From Streptomyces zhihengii (lineage in GTDB: Bacteria; Actinomycetota; Actinomycetes; Streptomycetales; Streptomycetaceae), in assembly GCF_016919245.1 (NCBI RefSeq), contig NZ_JAFEJA010000001.1, positions 1,736,001 through 1,800,000 on the forward strand: 64,000 nt of DNA, written 5' to 3'. This document shows, piece by piece, positions 54,615 through 63,633 of the stretch. The notes under the pieces were generated by a model, which saw nothing but the letters and a program-made list of their open reading frames with translations, did no database searches and was not told where the DNA came from. Every line of letters starts with the position of its first letter. Position 1 is the first letter of the stretch. Position numbers and translations under genes: made by a program.

Positions 54615-55970
54615 ATGACCGCAACACGACGTCAAGCACTGGCCGGAGCCGGCGCGGTGGGCGCATCGATCGCCTTCAGCGGCGCCTTCACCGAACTCTT
54701 CACCGGCACCGCCGCCGCCCGCGGCCACGGGGGCTACGGCCCCCTCGTGCCCGACCCGGCGGGTCTGCTCGATCTGCCGGAAGGTTTCCGCTACACGGTC
54801 CTCTCCCGCCAGGGCCAGCCGCTGCGCTCCGGCGAGGGCCCGGTGCCCAGCAACTTCGACGGCATGGCCGCGTTCCGGGGCGGCCGCGGCACCGTCCTCG
54901 TCCGCAACCACGAGAACCGCTACAACGGCAGAATCGGCGTCCCCGTCGTCGAGGGCCTCACCTACGACCCGATGGCGAAGGGCGGCTGTACCGCGCTCGA
55001 ACTCGACGGCCGCAACAACGTCCTGTCGGAGCGGGTCGCCATCGCCGGCACCGCGGTCAACTGCGCGGGCGGGCCCACCCCGTGGGGCACCTGGCTGACC
55101 TGCGAGGAGACCGAGGACCGGGCCGGGACGAACGGCTACACCAAGGACCACGGATTCATCTTCGAGGTCGACGGGAGCGATCCCCACCTCACCGGCGCGG
55201 TGCCGCTGACCGCGATGGGCCGCTTCCAGCACGAGGCCATCGCCGTCGACCCGTCGACCGGCATCGTCTACGAGACCGAGGACGCCTTCGAGCAGCCCTT
55301 CGGCCTGTTCTACCGGTTCCTCCCGGACAAGCCGCTGGGCGGCACGGGCTCGCTGCGCGCGGGCGGCCACCTCCAGGCCATGCGGGTGCCGGGCGTGCCC
55401 GACCTGTCGCGGATCCAGGAGACCGGCGCGCGGTTCGACCGGATCGAGTGGGTGCCGGTGCCCGACAGCCAGGCCACCACGACACCCATCCGCCACCAGG
55501 ACTTCGGCCGCAAGGGCGTCACCCACGCGCAGAAGCTGGAGGGCTGCTACTGGGGCGGGCGCTCGGTCTACTTCGTCTCCAGCTACGCCCGCAGCGCCGA
55601 GGGCTCCGCGGGCGACCACTTCGGCCAGGTGTGGAGGTACGAGCCGCACCGCAGGCGGCTGACGCTGGTGATCGTCTTCGGGCCGGGCACGGACGTCCAG
55701 CTGCCCGGCGAGTCCCCCGACAACATCTGCCTGGCGCCCAGCGGGGGCCTGATGGTGGCGGAGGACGGCGACGGCGCCCAGCACGTCTACGGCGTGACGA
55801 AGCGCGGCGAGGTGTACGCGATGGCCCGCAACCGGCAGAACACCGGGACGCCCACCTCGCCCACCTGGGGCGAGTTCGCGGGCGTCACCTTCTCGCCGGA
55901 CGACGCCACGATGTACGTGAACGTCTACAACCCCGGCACGACCTTCGCGGTCACCGGCCCCTGGCACTGA
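54615..55970 (+). CDS. phoX: PhoX-family alkaline phosphatase
   Basis: A 451-residue exported phosphatase of the PhoX/DUF839 family. The N-terminus TATRRQALAGAGAVGASIAF is a twin-arginine signal. The beta-propeller parts include LVRNHENR, TPWGTWLTCEETEDRAG, GRFQHEAIAVDPSTGIVYETED and GESPDNICLAPSGGLMVAEDG, which supply the Ca/Fe ligands in characterised PhoX. It releases phosphate from phosphomonoesters outside the cell. A small inverted repeat GGTT-ACG-AACC at 54542-54552 lies upstream; I could not make out clear PhoP direct repeats. Confidence 0.88.
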   Translation: MTATRRQALAGAGAVGASIAFSGAFTELFTGTAAARGHGGYGPLVPDPAGLLDLPEGFRYTVLSRQGQPLRSGEGPVPSNFDGMAAFRGGRGTVLVRNHENRYNGRIGVPVVEGLTYDPMAKGGCTALELDGRNNVLSERVAIAGTAVNCAGGPTPWGTWLTCEETEDRAGTNGYTKDHGFIFEVDGSDPHLTGAVPLTAMGRFQHEAIAVDPSTGIVYETEDAFEQPFGLFYRFLPDKPLGGTGSLRAGGHLQAMRVPGVPDLSRIQETGARFDRIEWVPVPDSQATTTPIRHQDFGRKGVTHAQKLEGCYWGGRSVYFVSSYARSAEGSAGDHFGQVWRYEPHRRRLTLVIVFGPGTDVQLPGESPDNICLAPSGGLMVAEDGDGAQHVYGVTKRGEVYAMARNRQNTGTPTSPTWGEFAGVTFSPDDATMYVNVYNPGTTFAVTGPWH

Positions 55971-55976
55971 CAGGCC

Positions 55977-56013
55977 GGCGCCGGGCCGGCCCCGGACGGG
56001 CCGGCCCGGCGCC
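55977..56013 (+). terminator. Terminator of phoX
   Basis: GGCGCCGGGCCGGCCC (55977-55992) pairs perfectly with 55998-56013 over CGGAC, a 16-bp stem six bases after the stop. Confidence 0.9.
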
Positions 56014-56023
56014 TCCGCGTCCG

Positions 56024-56049
56024 CGGGGGCCGCCGCACGGCGGCCCCCG
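56024..56049 (-). terminator. Terminator of ohr
   Basis: CGGGGGCCGCC (56024-56034) pairs perfectly with GGCGGCCCCCG (56039-56049) over GCAC. It ends 7 bp beyond the ohr stop on the leftward strand, back to back with the phoX terminator. Confidence 0.88.
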
Positions 56050-56056
56050 TCGGCGG

Positions 56057-56470
<414 letters not shown>

Positions 56471-56520
56471 GGAAATCCATCCCTCGTGGGTCGGGAACCG
56501 ATGACCACAAATAAAGCACA

Positions 56521-56546
56521 CGATTAAGTTGTGCACAACTCAATCG
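56521..56546. promoter_or_regulatory. OhrR operator, 26-bp near-perfect palindrome
   Basis: CGATTAAGTTGTG / CACAACTCAATCG: all 13 arm positions but one pair match. The AT-rich centre sits between divergent ohr and ohrR and overlaps the likely promoters. It fits the TACAATT-like sites of OhrR/MarR proteins in spacing and symmetry. Confidence 0.8.
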
Positions 56547-56571
56547 CACACTCCTTGCTACGCTGGAGGAC

Positions 56572-57096
56572 ATGGAGAACGAGACGCTGCCCCCGCCCCG
56601 GCCCGGGGACGTACCGGACGAGGAGTTCCTCCGCCTCGACCGCCAGATCTGCTTCTCGCTGCACACCGCGTCGCGGGCGTTCAACGGCGTCTACCGCACG
56701 GTCCTGAAGGACCTCGGCCTCACCTATCCGCAGTACCTGGCGATGCTGGTGCTGTGGGAGCACGGGGAACTGCCGGTCAAGGAGATCGGCGACCACCTCC
56801 ACCTCGAATCCGGCACCCTCTCACCCCTGCTCAAGCGCCTGGAGACGGCGGGATACGTCGAGCGGCGGCGCAGCGCGCAGGACGAGCGCTCGGTGACGGT
56901 GCGCCCCACGGCCGCCGGCGGGGAGCTGCGCGCCCGGGCGCTGGGCGTGCCCCGCAGGATCGCCGAGTCCACGGGTTTTCCACTGGAGCGGATCCGCGCC
57001 CTGCGCGCGGAGCTGGACGCCCTCACGGCCCATCTGACCGGCCGGGAGCCGGAACCGGCCACGGGGCGGGAGTGCTCCGGCCGGGACACGCCGTAA
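56572..57096 (+). CDS. ohrR: OhrR-type MarR-family repressor
   Basis: A 174-residue MarR regulator. The sensor Cys is in RLDRQICFSLHTASRAF at about residue 27, the position of the redox-active Cys in OhrR. The winged helix has LTYPQYLAMLVLWEHGELPVKEIGDHLHLESGTLSPLLKRLE and ERRRSAQDERSVTV (wing). Oxidation by organic peroxides should release it from the operator at 56521-56546, turning on ohr. ATG at 56572 with TGGAGGAC upstream. Confidence 0.93.
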   Translation: MENETLPPPRPGDVPDEEFLRLDRQICFSLHTASRAFNGVYRTVLKDLGLTYPQYLAMLVLWEHGELPVKEIGDHLHLESGTLSPLLKRLETAGYVERRRSAQDERSVTVRPTAAGGELRARALGVPRRIAESTGFPLERIRALRAELDALTAHLTGREPEPATGRECSGRDTP

Positions 57097-57120
57097 GCCC
57101 GGGGCGCGGGGCCCCGGGCT
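57096..57120. terminator. Terminator overlapping the ohrR stop codon
   Basis: AGCCCGGGGC (57096-57105) pairs exactly with GCCCCGGGCT (57111-57120) over GCGGG. Its first base is the last base of the ohrR TAA. It can serve the convergent gene too. Confidence 0.8.
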
Positions 57121-57145
57121 CCGGTCGGGCGGGACGGCGGCCCGC

Positions 57146-58252
57146 TCAGTAGCGCAGCTCGGCCGCCACTCCGCCGTGCTCCGACAGGGTGCCGTCCGGC
57201 ACGAAGACCACCTCGGCCCCGCCGTCGAGGGCGGTCTCGACGAGTTCGTCGACGATGTCCTCACGCACCTCCGGGTCGGGCGCGGCCGCCGGGTCGACCG
57301 GCTGGAGGTGCCCGCCGGTGACGCGGGCGGTGCGCTGGAAGTGCTCCTCGACCACCACGAGCCCGGCCCGCTCGTCCCGTACCGCGCCCCAGACCTCGTC
57401 CAGGCCCGCGGCGAAGGAGCGCTTGCCGCGGGCGGCGTCGAGGCGGCCGGCGACGGCGGCCGCGTGCCGGGTGCGGTACTCGTCCAGCGCCGGGTGCAGC
57501 TCCTTCAGCAGCGCGGCCGCCGGGCCGTCGGTCAGCCCGCCCTTGACGACGCGGCCCACCGCGGCCGCCGTCGCCGTCCCCGCGTCCCGCAGCAGGCTCA
57601 GGGCGGGCGCGAGCCCGACGAGGAACAGCGGGCGGGGGTCCGTCTCCAGGACCGCGCCGACGGCCTCGTCGACCTCGCGCAGATACGCCCGCGTCCACTC
57701 GTCCGTGAAGGTGCTGGCCGTGTCGCCCTGCCGCTCCTCGCGCTGCGGGTCGAACTGCTCCTGCGGCCTGACGCGCGGGAAGCCGTCCCCGGTGTGCTCG
57801 TGCAGCGACTCGCCCGCCCCGCTCCACAGCGTGGTCCGGTCGGCGGAGACGACGAGCACCCAGTAGGGCCGCGCCTGCGCCTTGGCGGAGACCAGGTTGC
57901 GGGTCAGGAAGCTGTCGCTGAGGACGACCCGCTCGGGCACCGAGCGGGGCAGGCGCCACACCTGGTACTCCCGGGTGTCGGCGAGGATCGCGAGCCCGTC
58001 CTGCGCCTGCCGCGGATCCAGTTCCGCGACCGCCCGCTCGAGCTGGGCGCGCACCCCGTCGCGGGTCTCGCGGTCGACGCCGTCGTCGCCGAGCCGGCGT
58101 TCGGCCTCGGCCATCAGGTTCCGCAGCCGTACCGCGTCCTGCTCGCTGTCCTGGCCGTGGCGGTGGGTGGGCATCGTCACGGAGACGGCGGGGTAGGGCT
58201 TCTGCGCCCGCAGCTGCCGCAGCAGCGCGGGGGTCAGGGCGTCGGTGTCCAT
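57146..58252 (-). CDS. baeRF (eRF1/Vms1-like) family protein
   Basis: A 368-residue protein of the bacterial archaeo-eukaryotic release factor-like group, in Streptomyces often labelled 'chemotaxis protein' without basis. The N-terminal third is PALLRQLRAQKPYPAVSVTMPTHR with LRNLMAEAERRL; the middle has RPYWVLVVSADRTTLWSG, and the C-terminus ends like eRF1 domain 3 (DIVDELVETALDGGAEVVFV, then GGVAAELRY). It may act in ribosome rescue or as a stress factor; this is inferred from fold. ATG at 58252 follows a GAGGGAGAC ribosome site. Confidence 0.7.
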   Translation of the reverse strand: MDTDALTPALLRQLRAQKPYPAVSVTMPTHRHGQDSEQDAVRLRNLMAEAERRLGDDGVDRETRDGVRAQLERAVAELDPRQAQDGLAILADTREYQVWRLPRSVPERVVLSDSFLTRNLVSAKAQARPYWVLVVSADRTTLWSGAGESLHEHTGDGFPRVRPQEQFDPQREERQGDTASTFTDEWTRAYLREVDEAVGAVLETDPRPLFLVGLAPALSLLRDAGTATAAAVGRVVKGGLTDGPAAALLKELHPALDEYRTRHAAAVAGRLDAARGKRSFAAGLDEVWGAVRDERAGLVVVEEHFQRTARVTGGHLQPVDPAAAPDPEVREDIVDELVETALDGGAEVVFVPDGTLSEHGGVAAELRY

Positions 58253-58515
58253 GTCTCCCTCTCGACTGTCCCCCCGGCGTCCGGTCCGTTCAACCTTCCG
58301 ACGCGCGCTCCGCTCCCGCATCCGGGCGCGGCCGGCGGCGGGGCCGCGGGGCGGGCGGCGCGACCGGTGGCGGCGGCGAGGGGCCGGTGGCAGCGGGAGG
58401 CGAGGGCCGGCCCGTGGCGCGGGGCCGGGAGACGGCGGCGGGGCACCGGGCGCCCTCTCGGGTGCGCCCGGTGCCCCTGCGGTGACCGCGGCCGTGTGGG
58501 GGGCGCGGCGTGCGG

Positions 58516-59871
58516 TCAGCCGTGGTTCCCTGAACGTCCTCGGTCGCCTGGTGCGTCACCTCCCTGCCGGTCGCCGCCCCCCGGGCCGGTGCCGTCGCCC
58601 GTGCCCTGAACGGCGCCCTCGCTCTGGTCCTGACCGGCGCCCTGAACGGCGCCGTCCCCCTGGTCCTGGCCCGCGCCCTGGTCCTGGCCCGCACCTGCGC
58701 CCGCGTCGCCGCCCTGGCCCGCGCCTGCGCCCGCGTCGCCACCCTGGTCCGCGCCGGGTGCGCCGATGACGGCGCCGACCGCGGCCAGCGCCGTGGTCAC
58801 CGGCTGGAAGAACGTCTCGCCGCCCGAGGTGCAGTCGCCGCTGCCGCCCGAGGTCAGGCCGATCGCCGTGCCGTCGCGGGTGAACAGGGCGCCGCCGCTG
58901 TCCCCAGGTTCGGCGCACACATCCGTCTGGACGAGCCCGGTGACCGTTCCCTCCGGATAGTTCACGGTGGCGTCGAGGCCGGTGACCCGGCCGTCCCGGA
59001 GGCCGGTCGTGCTGCCCATGCGGAAGACCTCCAGCCCCACGGCGGCCTCGCCGGCGCCGAGGATGTCCAGGGTCTGCCCGTTGCCCAGGTCGACGGTGCT
59101 CGGCGGTGCGGTGGCCGGATCGTCGTAGGTGACGAGGGCGAAGTCGCCGTCGCCGGGGAAGGTCGCGGCCTGCACCGTGCCGACCGCCGCGCCGTTCGGC
59201 TCCTCGGACCACCCGGCCGCCGCGACCCCGCAGTGCCCGGCGGTGAGGAAGCCGGGCGCGCCCGCGTCCGTCGTCACGTTGAAGCCGAGCGAGCAGCGCG
59301 CTCCCCCGCCGAAGATCGCGTCCCCGCCCTCCAGGAAGAGGGTGAACGCGCCCGCCGACCGCTTGATGTCCGCGGTGCCCGCGTCCAGCGCGCCGACCGC
59401 CGCCTCCAGCCGGTCCCAGCTCCCGCCGCGCACCGTGCGGTCGGCCGTGACCACGAGCCGGTTGGTCCGGGGATCGACCGCCCAGGCCGTCCCGGGGACG
59501 GCGGCCCGGGCGGCGAGGGTGCCGGCCGCGCTTCTGAGGTCGTCCATGCTGTTGTCGACGCCGCGGGCGACGGCGCCCTCCCCGGCGACCCGGGCGGCCG
59601 CCGCGTCGTCGCCGCCCGCGACGTTGACGACGAGCTGCCGCCGTCCGGCGTCGTAGTAGGCACCGCCGTACGCGTCGCCGAGCGACGGGCCGAGCCGGGC
59701 GAGGAGGTCCTGGGCGCTCGCCGCGCTCATCGTGCGGGGTGCCGCCGGCGCGTCGTCCCCGCCCGGCTGCGAGGCGTTGGCGTGGGGCAGCAGCACAGCG
59801 GCGGCCGCGATGCCCACCGCCCCGGCTCCGGCCAGTACGGCCTTGCGCTTGGGTATTCGCCTGTGAGTCAA
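58516..59871 (-). CDS. Streptogrisin-like secreted serine protease (S1) with repetitive Gly-Gln-Asp tail
   Basis: A 451-residue protease. TTG at 59871 is taken as start because GGAGG lies 7 bases upstream; it opens a signal peptide (THRRIPKRKAVLAGAGAVGIAAAAVLLP). An alpha-lytic-type propeptide follows, then the catalytic domain with His in FLTAGHCGVAA, Asp in GDGDFALVTYDD and Ser in EPGDSGGALFTRDG. The triad is intact. The last 80 residues are low-complexity repeats (GGDAGAGAGQ, GAGQDQG, GAVQGAGQDQSEGAVQG) that are absent from short streptogrisins and may be a cell-surface or stabilising tail. Confidence 0.9.
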   Translation of the reverse strand: MTHRRIPKRKAVLAGAGAVGIAAAAVLLPHANASQPGGDDAPAAPRTMSAASAQDLLARLGPSLGDAYGGAYYDAGRRQLVVNVAGGDDAAAARVAGEGAVARGVDNSMDDLRSAAGTLAARAAVPGTAWAVDPRTNRLVVTADRTVRGGSWDRLEAAVGALDAGTADIKRSAGAFTLFLEGGDAIFGGGARCSLGFNVTTDAGAPGFLTAGHCGVAAAGWSEEPNGAAVGTVQAATFPGDGDFALVTYDDPATAPPSTVDLGNGQTLDILGAGEAAVGLEVFRMGSTTGLRDGRVTGLDATVNYPEGTVTGLVQTDVCAEPGDSGGALFTRDGTAIGLTSGGSGDCTSGGETFFQPVTTALAAVGAVIGAPGADQGGDAGAGAGQGGDAGAGAGQDQGAGQDQGDGAVQGAGQDQSEGAVQGTGDGTGPGGGDRQGGDAPGDRGRSGNHG

Positions 59872-60003
59872 CTCGCTGCCTCCTGCGGGGGATACGGGAT
59901 CCGGCACCGAGGTGCGGTGCCGGGGGGACGCGTCCGACCCTTGGTACGGATGAGGCGGGCGATGTGCTCAACTCCGGTACGGAAAACCGGAGCGGACGAA
60001 GCG

Positions 60004-60555
60004 TCAGCCGTCGTCCCGCTCGGGCAGCCGGGTGCCGCAGCGGGCGCAGAAGCGGGCGTCCGAGGCGTCGGCGGGCCGGTCGCACGCGGGGCAGATCCGG
60101 TCGAGCAGACAGGCGGGCTCGCCGCCTCCCCGGCCGTCGTCGGTGCCGCCCGCGGCCGTGGCGACGCCCGCGCTCCGGGCGGCGGACGGGGGCACGGAGC
60201 CGATGGCCAGTCCGGGCCGGCGGCGGTGCGCGGTGAGGTGCACCAGCCCGTCGGGGCCCGCCACCAGCGAGCGCTCGGTGCCGCGCGGCAGCCAGGCCAC
60301 GCGGCCCGGTTCGAGCCGGTCGGTCGTGCCGGCCACGGTCAGTTCCCCGCCGCCGCCGAGGACGCACAGCAGCACGTCCAGGTCCGGTTCGACATGGGGG
60401 GCGACCCGCTCGCCGGGCGGGACCCGGATCACGTTGGCGTCCAGCTGCCTGGCCACCGGGGCCAGCCGCCACAGGGCCCCGCCCCGGTCGTCCGGCACGG
60501 CGGCGAGCAGCTCGGTGACGGCGGCGAGCACACCGGCGACGGGCGGCTGAGCCAT
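60004..60555 (-). CDS. Cupin domain protein with C-terminal zinc ribbon
   Basis: A 183-residue protein. Residues about 40-110 form a cupin barrel (VIRVPPGERVAPHVEPDLDVLLCVLGGGGELTVAG, then LPRGTERSLVAG), with weakly conserved metal ligands. Residues about 150-183 form a zinc ribbon with CPAC and CARC knuckles. I do not know a named family for this fusion. It could be a metal-dependent sensor or binding protein. ATG at 60555 with GGAGGGACC upstream. Confidence 0.75.
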   Translation of the reverse strand: MAQPPVAGVLAAVTELLAAVPDDRGGALWRLAPVARQLDANVIRVPPGERVAPHVEPDLDVLLCVLGGGGELTVAGTTDRLEPGRVAWLPRGTERSLVAGPDGLVHLTAHRRRPGLAIGSVPPSAARSAGVATAAGGTDDGRGGGEPACLLDRICPACDRPADASDARFCARCGTRLPERDDG

Positions 60556-60685
60556 CTGGTCCCTCCCTGTCCACGAGCCCCCGGGGGCTCGACGGGAGGC
60601 ATCATCCCACGGTGCGGGAGGGTCTCCGGGACGCCGCGGGCCCGTGGACGGCCGCGACGCGGGGGGCCTCTGACCACCCCTCAGA

Positions 60686-61609
60686 ATGAGGATCGGATAT
60701 TTTCGGCGAGTGACCAGACTTGTACGAAGATGTGCCTTTTATCTCGCGCTCGGGGCGCTGGGGGCGGGCCTCGCGGGCTGCGGGGCACCCGGCACCGCCG
60801 GCCGCGGCGCCGCGTCCCCCGCGCCGTCCACGCCCTCGGCGGGCGCGGCCTCCCCGGACGGGGGCGCCCGCGTCCCGCCCAGGCCGGGCAACCCGCAGCA
60901 GCAGGGGCGCGTCCCCGCCGCCGGCGGGCCGGCGCCCGTCTTCTCCCGGGCCGTGCCACGGCCCGGCACCGCCGCGCCCAAGGTCGTCGCGCTCACCTTC
61001 GACGCCGACATGACGGCGGACCAGGGGCCACGGGCGGCCCGCGGGGAACGCTTCGACAACCCGGGTCTGATCGAGGCCCTGCGGGCGCTGAAGGTGCCGT
61101 CGACCGTGTTCATGACCGGGCGCTGGGCGGAGGAGTACCCGGCGCAGGCGAAGTCCATCGGCACGGACACGCTGTTCGAGACCGGCAACCACTCGTACAG
61201 CCACTACGCCTTCACCGCCGACTGCTACGGCCTGCCGGTCGTCGACAGGACCCGCATGCTGGCCGACGTGGAACGCGCACGGCGCGCGTTCGAGCGTGCC
61301 GGGGTGCGCAACACCGTGCCGTACTTCCGCTTCCCCGGCGGCTGTCACGACGACGCCGCGCTGCGCGCCGTCGCGCCCGCGGGGGTCACGGCGGTGCAGT
61401 GGGACGTGGTGAGCGGCGACGCCTTCGCCACGGACGCCGGGGCCGTGGCCGAACAGGTCCTCGCGGGCGTGCGGCCCGGATCCCTGGTGGTCATGCACTG
61501 CACCCGCAGCGCTGCCCCCGTGACGGAGGAGGCGGTCCGCCGCATCGTGCCCGCACTGCGCGACCGGGGGTACCGCTTCGTGAAGGTCTCCGAACTGATG
61601 CGCGGGTGA
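60686..61609 (+). CDS. Lipoprotein polysaccharide deacetylase (NodB domain)
   Basis: A 307-residue exported deacetylase. The N-terminus has basic residues, a hydrophobic core (FYLALGALGAGLAGC) and a lipobox Cys at about residue 32, followed by a Pro/Gly/Ala linker. The NodB domain has KVVALTFDADMT (catalytic and metal Asp), TGNHSYSH (two metal His) and RFPGGCHDD. It probably removes acetyl groups from peptidoglycan or another cell-wall glycan at the membrane face. ATG at 60686 lacks a good ribosome site; GTG at 60710 is the alternative. A hairpin follows the stop. Confidence 0.87.
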   Translation: MRIGYFRRVTRLVRRCAFYLALGALGAGLAGCGAPGTAGRGAASPAPSTPSAGAASPDGGARVPPRPGNPQQQGRVPAAGGPAPVFSRAVPRPGTAAPKVVALTFDADMTADQGPRAARGERFDNPGLIEALRALKVPSTVFMTGRWAEEYPAQAKSIGTDTLFETGNHSYSHYAFTADCYGLPVVDRTRMLADVERARRAFERAGVRNTVPYFRFPGGCHDDAALRAVAPAGVTAVQWDVVSGDAFATDAGAVAEQVLAGVRPGSLVVMHCTRSAAPVTEEAVRRIVPALRDRGYRFVKVSELMRG

Positions 61610-61612
61610 CGT

Positions 61613-61632
61613 CCGGCGGGGGAACCCGCCGG
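61613..61632 (+). terminator. Hairpin after the deacetylase gene
   Basis: CCGGCGGG (61613-61620) pairs with CCCGCCGG (61625-61632) over GGAA, 4 bp after the stop. Confidence 0.7.
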
Positions 61633-61719
61633 GGGCGGGTCGCCGGGGGCGGGGTCGCCAGGCGCCACCGGCCGGGGCGTCAGGCCGGTTCGGCGGCGGG
61701 CCGCCGGGCCCGGCGGAGG

Positions 61720-62040
61720 GGCAGCCGGAGCCCGACGTGCCGGGGCATGGGGCACCGGGCCACGGCCGGAAGGGCAGCCGGAACCCAACGTGCCAGGCGG
61801 CCAGGCCGCCCACGCCGAAGCCAGGACCACCGGCTGTACCACCGCCGGGCCCCCAGCCGAGGGCCGGCCAGGTCGTGCGGCCGGGGCCGCCGGGCCGGGG
61901 CATGGGGCACCCGGCCACAGCCGGAAGGGCAGCCGGAACCGAAGGTGCCCGTCGGCCAAGCCGCCCGGCACCGGAGCCCGGGCCGCCTGGGCCGGGGCAT
62001 GGGCACCGGGCCCGTCGGCCCGGCCGGGGGCATGGGTGCG
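61720..62040. repeat. Imperfect long direct repeats in a 466-bp gap
   Basis: The gap between the deacetylase and the small zinc-ribbon gene holds two copies, 155 bp apart (from 61741 and 61896), of CGGGGCATGGGGCACCGGG-like sequence followed by GGCCGGAAGGGCAGCCGGAA. A shorter third copy starts near 61991 (GCCGGGGCATGGGCACCGGG). No gene is supported: long frames exist on both strands, but their composition follows the repeat. Confidence 0.75.
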
Positions 62041-62075
62041 CCGGGCCCGCAAGGCCGCGCTGCCGGGGCGGGCTC

Positions 62076-62276
62076 TCAGCCCGAGCAGGCCGTGCGTTCG
62101 GCCTCCCGCCATGCGCAGACGGGACACAGCGGGGCGCCCTTCACGGACGCCGGGTACTCGGTCGGCTCGCGGCACAGCACGCACTCCGCGAAGGGCCCCT
62201 CCTCCGCGGGGGCCGCGACGGGGCCGGCGGCCGAGGGCTCGCAGTACGCCTCGGGCTCCTTCGTACGCTCGTCCAT
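62076..62276 (-). CDS. Small zinc-ribbon protein (66 aa)
   Basis: A 66-residue product beginning MDERTKEPEAYCEPS, with two CxxC knuckles (ECVLC and LCPVC) spaced about 20 residues apart and ending in RTACSG. The Cys pattern is that of a one-zinc ribbon. I recall similar small proteins in other Streptomyces, but no function. ATG at 62276 has only a weak ribosome site. It is separated from the IS by 288 bp in which I see no gene. Confidence 0.65.
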   Translation of the reverse strand: MDERTKEPEAYCEPSAAGPVAAPAEEGPFAECVLCREPTEYPASVKGAPLCPVCAWREAERTACSG

Positions 62277-62558
62277 GCCGTCCAGGCTAGTCCCCGGGGC
62301 GGGCGGGCCGGGGCCTGGCGCCATGAGCAGGGCTCACGCACCCCGGGCCGGAGGCCAGGGCGTGCCGCGAAAGTAGCTCCGTCCGCCCGAAAGGCGGGGC
62401 CTGCGGCGTCTGGTCCGTGCGATCGCAAGGCGGAGGATCATCCTCGTACCGGGCGTACTCGGATGACTCCCGACAACGCGGCATGGGGGTACCTCCCAGC
62501 GGTAGCTGGGGGAGTGCGTGCCAGGCATCGCGGGCCAGGAGGGGCTTTCGCAACACGC

Positions 62559-62564
62559 CCTAGT
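62559..62564. repeat. Left target-site duplication (CCTAGT)
   Basis: CCTAGT precedes the left IS end and is repeated at 63634-63639 after the right end. Six base pairs fits the range for IS481-type elements. Confidence 0.85.
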
Positions 62565-63633
62565 TGTTCTGTCCAGGGAGGTTGTGGACGGGTGATGCAG
62601 GTCTCGGCTGAGGCGGGTTGAACGGGTGAGGGCCTTCCGGGTTCGGTGTGGATTGCGACGTCTGCACCGACCAGAAAGGCCCTCGTGCCCCACCGTAATG
62701 CACCCCTGACCGAGACCGGACGCCTTCGCCTGGCCCGCTGCGTGGTCGAGGACGGCTGGCCTCTTCGCCGGGCCGCGGAACGCTTCCAGGTCTCACCGAC
62801 CACCGCCCAGCGGTGGGCCGAGCGCTACCGGACGCTCGGCGACGCCGGCATGACCGACCGTTCGTCCCGCCCCCGCCACAGCCCGCGCCGGACACCGACC
62901 CGCACCGAACGCCGGATCATCAAAGTCCGCCTCCTTCGCCGCTGGGGACCGGCCCGCATCGCCCACCTGCTGGACCTCGTGCCCTCGACCGTGCACCGGG
63001 TCCTGACCCGGTTCGGGCTGGCCCGGCTGACTCATCTGGACCGCGCCACCGGCCGCGTCATACGCCGCTACGAACGCGAACGGCCCGGCGAACTCGTCCA
63101 CGTGGACATCAAGAAGCTCGGCAACATCCCCGACGGCGGCGGCCACAAGGTCCTCGGCCGCCAGGCCGGCCGCAGAACCCGCAAGAACGCCGGCTACAGC
63201 TACCTCCACACCGCCGTCGACGACCACTCCCGCCTCGCCTACAGCGAGATCCACCCCGACGAGCGCAAAGAGACCGCGACCGCCTTCTGGACACGAGCCG
63301 AGAAGTTCTTCGCCGGTGCAGGGATCACCGTCGAACGTGTCCTGACGGACAACGGCTCCTGCTATCGCTCCCGTGACTGGCGCGACGCACTCGCGACGGC
63401 CGGGATCACCCACAAGCGAACCCGGCCCTACCGACCCCAGACCAACGGCAAAGTCGAACGCTTCAACCGCACCCTGCTGGACGAGTGGGCCTACGCCCGC
63501 CCCTACCGGTCAGAGCAGGCACGACGCGACGCGTTCCCGGACTGGCTGCACTTCTACAATCACCACCGCGGACACACCGCACTCGCAGGCAACCCACCCG
63601 CCAGCCACGTCCCCAACCTCACAGGGCAATACA
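62565..63633 (+). mobile_element. IS481-family insertion sequence, 1069 bp
   Basis: The element begins TGTTCTGTCCAGGGA and ends with the partly complementary TCACAGGGCAATACA (TGT...ACA ends, about 10 of 15 terminal positions matching). It is bounded by the direct repeat CCTAGT and carries one transposase gene. Size, ends and transposase all fit IS481. Both ends and the duplication look intact, so the insertion may be fairly recent. Confidence 0.88.
62628..62684 (+). promoter_or_regulatory. Inverted repeat sequestering the transposase ribosome site
   Basis: GAGGGCCTT (62628-62636) is the exact reverse complement of AAGGCCCTC (62676-62684). The right arm contains the GAAAGG ribosome site and ends one base before the GTG start. 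A transcript entering from outside would fold it and hide the start; one starting inside the element after the left arm would not. Confidence 0.6.

Noticed and set aside
61640..62075. Pro/Gly-rich frames on both strands in the gap
   Set aside because: Composition follows the imperfect DNA repeats, there is no ribosome site, and no domain is visible.
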